64,000 nucleotides of DNA. It comes from Hyalella azteca. Lineage: Eukaryota > Arthropoda > Malacostraca > Amphipoda > Hyalellidae. Location of the stretch: NCBI RefSeq assembly GCF_000764305.2, contig NW_025931820.1:33467-97466 (forward strand). The letters are read 5' to 3'. The translations under genes were made by a program, and so were the position numbers. Below, piece after piece: positions 58,441 to 64,000 of this stretch (the stretch's first letter is position 1; every line of letters starts with the position of its first letter). The notes beneath the pieces are model-generated. The model saw only the letters and a program-made list of their open reading frames with translations, did no database searches and was not told the origin of the DNA.

Positions 58441-61278
58441 GGAAAATTTTCGACCTTTGTTATCTGATGGCATTTGATTCTCGGAAATTTCATTCAAGCT
58501 GTTTTGGTCATATGGTTATTAGTTTCGAAAAAGTGAGTTATTTCTAGGAGTTTAAACTAATTTTTAATTAGTTCGATTTATGCTATGTTTAAATTTATTT
58601 TCCAAACCAAACCTGCACATTACTCTGCCAAAATGCTTGGCCTTTCTAAATGGTTTGGCGAGTCTCACTTTTTCTACGCTTTAAATCGTTGAGTTATATT
58701 GAACTTTTCATTGGAAACTTTATATTGCTTGGTAAATGAAGTTTAGCGTGAGATTTAGACTTATCTCGAAAATAAACCAAGAAGAAAAGTAATAATTGAA
58801 AACAGTGTTTTTTATTGGCAGTGCGTAGGGTATTTATCGAAAAGAACCCAATTGTATTTCATGTCACAAATTAACTTCTGTGACACATTTTCTGCGCGCC
58901 TTTTGTTAATAAAAAAATTGGTGCATCAAATTGATGAAATTCAGAATAGGTTTTCTCAAGCCATGAACGAATTCTCATCGTAATTAATCCCGCAGTTTCT
59001 TATAGCTTAGTCGTCATTTTTCAACTGTTTCTGCCATTCTCGATTTCAAGCATCGCAACATCAAAAATAATAGGCTTTGGTGCTCTGTTCGCGGCGCGTG
59101 TGAGTTAATTTTGCTTCTGATAATGAATCTGATAGATAATGATGCTTCTGATAATGAATCTTGCTGCTATAGTTCTTCTTATAACCTCAATTAAAAAAAC
59201 GTTATTCAAAACTTTTTCAAGATTTTCCTCTGTCGTTGCGATTGATAATCCCGTTTCAATACTTGTATTAGAGAAAGTTGAACAACTCAATTGAATGTAT
59301 TAGCTTTTATCTTTTGTAAGAGCGGAATTTGTAGTTTTATTGGACGGGTTCATTAGCTGTAGGATTTTGTAATACGTGTGAGCGCTCCTGGCGTCTGAAT
59401 CTAAGTCATTTGTAAAGAGATATTTATTTTTTATAAAATATAAATTTGAAAGGAAATATGTTTTTTATTCACTACTGCATATGATGGTGCACATGACTGC
59501 TTGTTTTTCCGTAGTCAGGACGTCAGCAACAACTAAAATATTGTTACTTATTTAAAGTCATGATAGTTTTCACGGCTGCTATAATGAAACATTAGTATTC
59601 ACAAATGAGTGAGTAGTTGGATAAATATTCATATATACAGAGTTAACTATCATAGTATTGACAAATTCTAAATTCACTTACTGATTATGATATGCAATTT
59701 AAATGTCTCAGAAAAGCGGATTTTGTTGGCTGAGTATCGAGGTTATGAATACTAGTCGCTCACTAGCATTCCTCATTTGAGCTTCTGAATAATGGAAATA
59801 CAGGCCCGGAAGTTAGAATTCATTCAAAGCTTCGTAACTTGACACGCGAAAGGAAAAAAACGGACGTCCTTCTTTTCTGAGGTGGGTTCCTGTTGGGATC
59901 AAGTCTTTACACGCATCTCCGGTGGCACCTTTTTTGGCTCCGGCCAGGATACCGGACTGACAAATCCTGTCGTCCGCGTATACATGCCAATGGCAAGTTA
60001 AGTTCAGGTTACAACCGTAAACTGTGTTGAAGATGTTATTTTTAATTCCAATCAATAAATAGCTGACTTGATGATACGAAGATTTTGATTCGTTATACGT
60101 AAAGTTTAAACTTCGATTGCTATTGAATTTATTTTGAAATAGAATTCAGAATAAATTATTTTCAGATTCGCGACAATTTATAATTATTCAAATAATTCCA
60201 CTACTTACAAAAAAGTACATAAATACAACTTAATTGCATGAAATTGATGTCTTACGTTAAAAATCGTAATTGCGATCACATATATACCTATATCATTAAA
60301 CTATTCCTACAACTGACGAAATAAAAGGTAAACTTTAGGTAGTCGATGGTAGAAAACTATATAATATCGAAAGAGGTCCAGGAGAAAACTGACTTTGAGA
60401 AACGAAACTGGGACTAAAAAAAACTCGCACAGCGAAGAGGAAATAAAATGAGACAGGAACGAAAATGAGGCTCATTCATGTCAAGTAAAGCTAATAGTTC
60501 TGACATGTATTAAAATAATAATTGTTATTAGGGCACGAAAAATAACTGCAGACACCATCAAAAGAATGATGGTCCACAAGATAAACTCGAGAACTGCGAG
60601 TCGTGAGCGTGAGAAAGCTGGAAGACGCGAGGCTGCATGGGCGTTTATAAGGAGACGAGACGTGGCTCGGAACAATGAACGTCTGCCACGAGTTGCCTGA
60701 TAAGCATGGCCATTATTGACGGCAGCTTATGGCCATGCTGAGTTGAAAGGAAATCTCGACTGTGATGCCATCTGTCCGGGGCAAATGAGCTCGTCTCCGG
60801 AGCGCCCATGTCGTGAACTACTTTTGATTTGCTCGTCGATTGGAGCTATGATTTTCATTTGGATGCTAACTCGATTTATTGTATAAAGAGATTATGAAAA
60901 GTTTCGAGGGTAAGATAGATTTTGTTTGTGATGAATGATGAATTTTTGACAAAGTAAGTGTCCGTAGCTTGTTGGGGAAATTTATTTTCTTTTGGATATG
61001 CATTAAAAAAGTGTGAATTAAAAGCAGTAATCAACAATACCCTAAATTTTCGGCTATTCCTAAAAAATGGAAATGTTTTGAAGTAAACTTCTTTTCACTT
61101 TGAGAGTGACTCTTTAAAATAAAAAGTCCCGCATTCTCTGGACTTTTCTTGTAAAAGAATTTTCTCGGCACTGAAAGTTCAGCAAATTACGTGAAAATGG
61201 ACGCAGCGCAATATAAGGGAGCGCTTCTTTTCCCTCGACTCTTGAAAACAGCGCCAGCGAACGCCCCCTCCTTGCCAT
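58441..61278. other. Intergenic stretch downstream of Robo, mostly empty
   Basis: It is AT-rich without arrays. The only coding-like segment is on the minus strand at about 59813-60055 (separate entry). The frame at 60481-60675 shows no family. Confidence 0.5.
59813..60055 (-). CDS. Candidate exon with weak LCCL-domain resemblance
   Basis: An 80-codon minus-strand frame contains HVYADDRICQSGILAGAKKG, which resembles the LCCL-domain core (VYxxDSSICxAAIHAGxx). Further on it has GRPFFSFRVSSYEALNEF, roughly where LCCL domains have a Y/F-x-G-S-x-x-N-G-(V/I)-x-S-x-x-(F/Y) strand. Local GC content (59870-59990) is above background. An acceptor-like CTTCAACACAG precedes TTTACGGTTGTAACC. The similarity is partial (the GG motif is missing), so a pseudogene or chance match remains possible. 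Confidence 0.25.
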   Translation of the reverse strand: MIGIKNNIFNTVYGCNLNLTCHWHVYADDRICQSGILAGAKKGATGDACKDLIPTGTHLRKEGRPFFSFRVSSYEALNEF

Positions 61279-61465
61279 CCCTCCTGCCACCATTCTCGCC
61301 CTCCATGTCACCCACTCCATGTCACCCCTCCTGCCACCATTCTTGCCCTCCATGTCACCCCTCCTGCCACCATTCTCGCCCTCCATGTCACCCCTCCTGC
61401 CACCATTCTCGCCCTCCATGTCACCCCTCCTGCCACCATTCTCGCCCTCCAAGTCACCCCGCTGG
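61279..61465. repeat. 33-bp C-rich minisatellite, about 5-6 copies
   Basis: The unit is TGTCACCCCTCCTGCCACCA plus TTCTCGCCCTCCA. The first copy is partly collapsed (TGTCACCCACTCCA). Strong strand asymmetry (C-rich on +). Frames on both strands are open because 33 is a multiple of 3. Confidence 0.93.
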
Positions 61466-62740
61466 CCCTTCCGTTTAGAGGGGAGTCTCGGTACTGAAAC
61501 GGAAAATAAGGGGATCTTATTTAATAAAAAAAAAACAGAACATGAAAAGTACGGTCAGTATATCTGTAAAATATGACAATATAACATTGATTTTGAGTTT
61601 TCAACAATGAAAAAAATGACTAATAATTTTCACCATATCTTAATTCTTTTTATCTCACTACAACGAAATCTTGCATAAATAAATTTAAAGTGAAAACCAT
61701 AACTAAAATTTATCATCTCTAAAATTTTTCATTTTGCTCATTTTACAATTCATTGCGCTGGTTGTATAAACTAAATCTTCCTAATCTTAATTGGGTAAAA
61801 ATTAAAAATTATTTACCGGAAACTCTAAAGGTGGGAGGGTAGAGAAGCAGCAGCATACAGCCAGATTATTGTTCAAAATTGTGCAGTTTGAGTCCAGCTA
61901 GCAGGGACGATTCTGCGCTGTGCAAAATCGGTGCCAAGCCAGCCTTGGCTCAATCTTCACCGCCGGCAATATGCACAATTATGCAACAAAATTTTCAGCA
62001 CTAATGTATATAGTTCAATTATGAATATGAGGGCGGGTTGAGACAGCATGCAAAAAAAAAAGTTTCTAACTCATCGTATACATTTAGCACGAGCTTATAA
62101 ACTACTCAAGTGTCGCTGCAGAGGAGCTTCTAAATAAAACCACAATAAACATTATTTAGTAATTTATTGCCACAAATGGGCCCTGATATCAATTCCGGAG
62201 CAATCGAAATTCTAATGCCAAATATAAAGTTCATGAACAACGTCTTCAGTAATATTTATATATCAATCGCTGATGAATTTTGCACCAAGTTTCTAGAGCC
62301 GCTACATCAGAAAGTTAAAAGCCGTGCAAGCAGAGCGCATATTTGTGCAATCGTAAACTTCATTTGGAGCGAAGAAATTTCACGGCCATTGGCTCGGCTC
62401 AGCAGCATTTCACGGTTCATAACATTCAAGCAGCAGGTCCCAGTTTGCGAGCGCAAGTGCATTTCTTATATGTTGCTAAGACAATGTGTACTTGGTCATT
62501 CATATTCATAATGACGTCTAAATCGCTTAATTATTAGTCCTAATTTACATAAAATTCCAACATATATTTTTTTTAATCTCGAATAGAATTAATATTCGCT
62601 TGCGGCTGGCAGTGGAAAGAACAAATGGTTTTCAAAATTACTCTATTGAAGTGAGAAAAACTTGAAATTCTTCGGGATTGATTTAATCACTAGGCTCGGT
62701 AGTTTGGTTATCGATAAGAACTGATTTAAGAACCTTCATA
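61466..62740. other. Intergenic stretch; one 114-codon frame without recognisable homology
   Basis: The frame at 62167-62511 starts at a non-ATG codon upstream of ATGGGCCC and contains no domain I recognise. 61840-61980 is GC-richer. No feature is supported. Confidence 0.4.
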
Positions 62741-62779
62741 TTATTTTGACTCGAGGTTCACAATACGAGGTTCACAAGA

Positions 62780-63050
62780 CCATCGTGTTTTCTAGTACGT
62801 GCCTACGACAACGCGCGTCGATCGCTTTTCAGGAGCCGAAGTCGCCTGTCTGTTATTCTGTTCGTTCGTCTGTCTGGTCCGTCGACTGTGAACAGACGAC
62901 TCTGTTTGTCAAGTTTGTCCATTCCCAAAATATGTTTCCTGTTTCCACGGATGTACTGTTGGTTCAGGAAGGCCGCTTCTAATCAGTTCGTTCCGGGTCG
63001 TCGTCTTCACAGAGGGTTGGCACTTAATCTTGTTCGGCGTGAAGAGTGCG
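62780..63050 (+). promoter_or_regulatory. GC-rich block with perfect Inr, possible promoter
   Basis: The block is rich in CG and GTCGTC/CGTTCGTC phrases, typical of arthropod 5' UTRs. TCAGTTCG at 62983-62990 matches the Inr consensus TCAKTY fully (+1 at A62985). A GGTTGG lies at +31, three bases off the DPE position. It may mark the start of a gene running off the right side. No coding exon is proven. Confidence 0.3.
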
Positions 63051-63413
63051 AGCTGAAACTCAAGTGATAATAGTCCTTATGAACGGGGGTTCTCGAACAC
63101 GAATATCAAAATAAAAAGTTATATCTATATTACGTTCTAAAAGAATTTCCGATACGTTTTAACCCCAATCGAGTTAATATATGTTGCCACATTTCATTTA
63201 TATTATCACCAAATATATAAAGAACCAGAAGCAAATGCATAGTTCTATTTATCTTTCATGAAACTTATACAAAAAAATTTTGGCTGGCTCTCCCGAAATA
63301 AAGGAAAGAACAGCTACGTTTGAAAACATATCTAGGAAGAGCAAACCAAAGGAAAGTAAAAAATTATCTTGGAATGCATACTTTTTTACATCTGTGATAC
63401 TGCCCATTTTCAG

Positions 63414-63542
63414 GTTTCCTCTTGGGCAATTTATAGCTCCGATGTCGACAGCAATGATATCCACTATCCTTACAATTCATTCCAAGCTTCCTGTGATCCA
63501 AGTCCGATTGTTCCGGGAATCTCAGCGGGAGCAGCGAAATAA
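63414..63542 (+). CDS. Candidate terminal exon, unknown protein
   Basis: A good acceptor (ACTGCCCATTTTCAG) precedes a 42-codon frame ending in TAA at 63540. It reads VSSWAIYSSDVDSNDIHYPY, then NSFQASCDPSPIVPGISAG and AAK. Composition looks protein-like, but other frames over the same bases are open on both strands (63249-63585). No ATG is expected in a terminal exon. I recognise no family. Confidence 0.22.
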   Translation, partial: VSSWAIYSSDVDSNDIHYPYNSFQASCDPSPIVPGISAGAAK

Positions 63543-63671
63543 AAAACAATGAAGACAAGGACGAGGGAGGGCGAAGTTGATACAATTCCTGACTCCGTTA
63601 AGCTGTCGTCGTGTGGCCGTGTGTCACAGCGGCCCACTAACTTGGCCAGGCTTGGGGCTTCCGGACCCGCG

Positions 63672-64000
63672 TTGCTGCAGCGACGTGTACGCCGGACTCC
63701 ATGGCTGCAGCGACGTGTACGCCGGACTCCATTGCTGCAGCGACGTGTACGCCAGACTCCATTGCTGCAGCGATGTGACCGCCGGACTCCATTGCTGCAG
63801 CGACGTGTACGCCAGACTCCATGGCTGCAGCGACGTGTACGCCTGACTCCATTGCTGCAGCGACGTGTACGCCAGACTCCATTGCTGCAGCGACGTGTAC
63901 GCCAGACTCTATTGCTGCAGCGACGTGTACGACAGACTCCATGGCTGCAGCGACGTGTACGCCGGACTCCATGGCTGCAGCGACGTGTACGCCAGACTCT
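63672..64000. repeat. 30-bp GC-rich minisatellite, at least 11 copies, runs off the window
   Basis: The unit is GCTGCAGCGACGTGTACGCC plus (A/G)GACTCCAT(T/G). The bases CCAGACT/CCGGACT and ATTG/ATGG alternate among copies. It is open on both strands because 30 is a multiple of 3, hence the repeating MESGVHVAAA minus-strand frame. It is truncated by the window end. Confidence 0.95.

Noticed and set aside
2472..63999. Could any direct-repeat array be a CRISPR?
   Set aside because: All arrays are head-to-tail with no unique spacers, and the window is eukaryotic.
1..64000. tRNA, rRNA or other structured RNA genes
   Set aside because: Scanning for TPsiC-loop (GGTTCGA) contexts, rRNA-like GC blocks and long imperfect hairpins by eye gave nothing except transposon-type inverted repeats.

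Overview
The window is AT-rich animal nuclear DNA, most likely from an insect. The evidence is one recognisable gene, a spliced Roundabout (Robo) receptor closest to the insect Robo2/3 type, together with GT-AG introns, Tc1/mariner- and hAT-type non-autonomous elements, and very many minisatellites. No bacterial-style gene layout is present. I cannot name the species.

Gene content. The right third carries a complete Robo-family gene on the + strand (45793-57943). A signal-peptide exon at 45793-45877 is separated by an 8 kb intron from an exon for Ig1-Ig2 (53862-54437). A long exon follows for Ig3-Ig5 plus FN3-1 and FN3-2 (54820-56382), then an exon for FN3-3, the transmembrane helix and a short cytoplasmic tail (56706-57943). 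The four parts join in frame to 1153 codons plus stop. All three introns are phase 1, so exons 2 and 3 are each skippable without a frameshift. A possible Inr+DPE core promoter lies at 45359-45393 and a poly(A) signal at 58435-58440. The receptor would sit on growth cones and bind Slit through Ig1-Ig2. The tail shows a CC0-like and a CC1-like tyrosine motif and an unexpected CC2-like LPPPPP run.

The rest (about 1-45 kb and 58-64 kb) has no gene I can name. It holds over twenty tandem arrays (units from 3 to about 150 bp), several GC-rich in an AT-rich background. It also holds a nearly perfect 386-bp palindromic Tc1/mariner-type MITE (29091-29476), two hAT-like remnants, recurring GC-rich islets at 15.8-17.1 kb, and a few weak exon candidates. 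The best of these are an LCCL-like segment on the - strand near 59.9 kb and short spliced-looking exons at 36993-37118 and 63414-63542.

Assembly quality. Positions 606-643 are two head-to-head Tn5 mosaic ends, the junction adapter of Nextera mate-pair libraries, and so are not genomic. This adapter sits exactly where a 605-bp block (1-605), repeated almost identically at 3417-4022, stops matching. A single N at 4151 joins two different tandem arrays. The first 4-5 kb should be regarded as a probable misassembly or uncollapsed haplotype.
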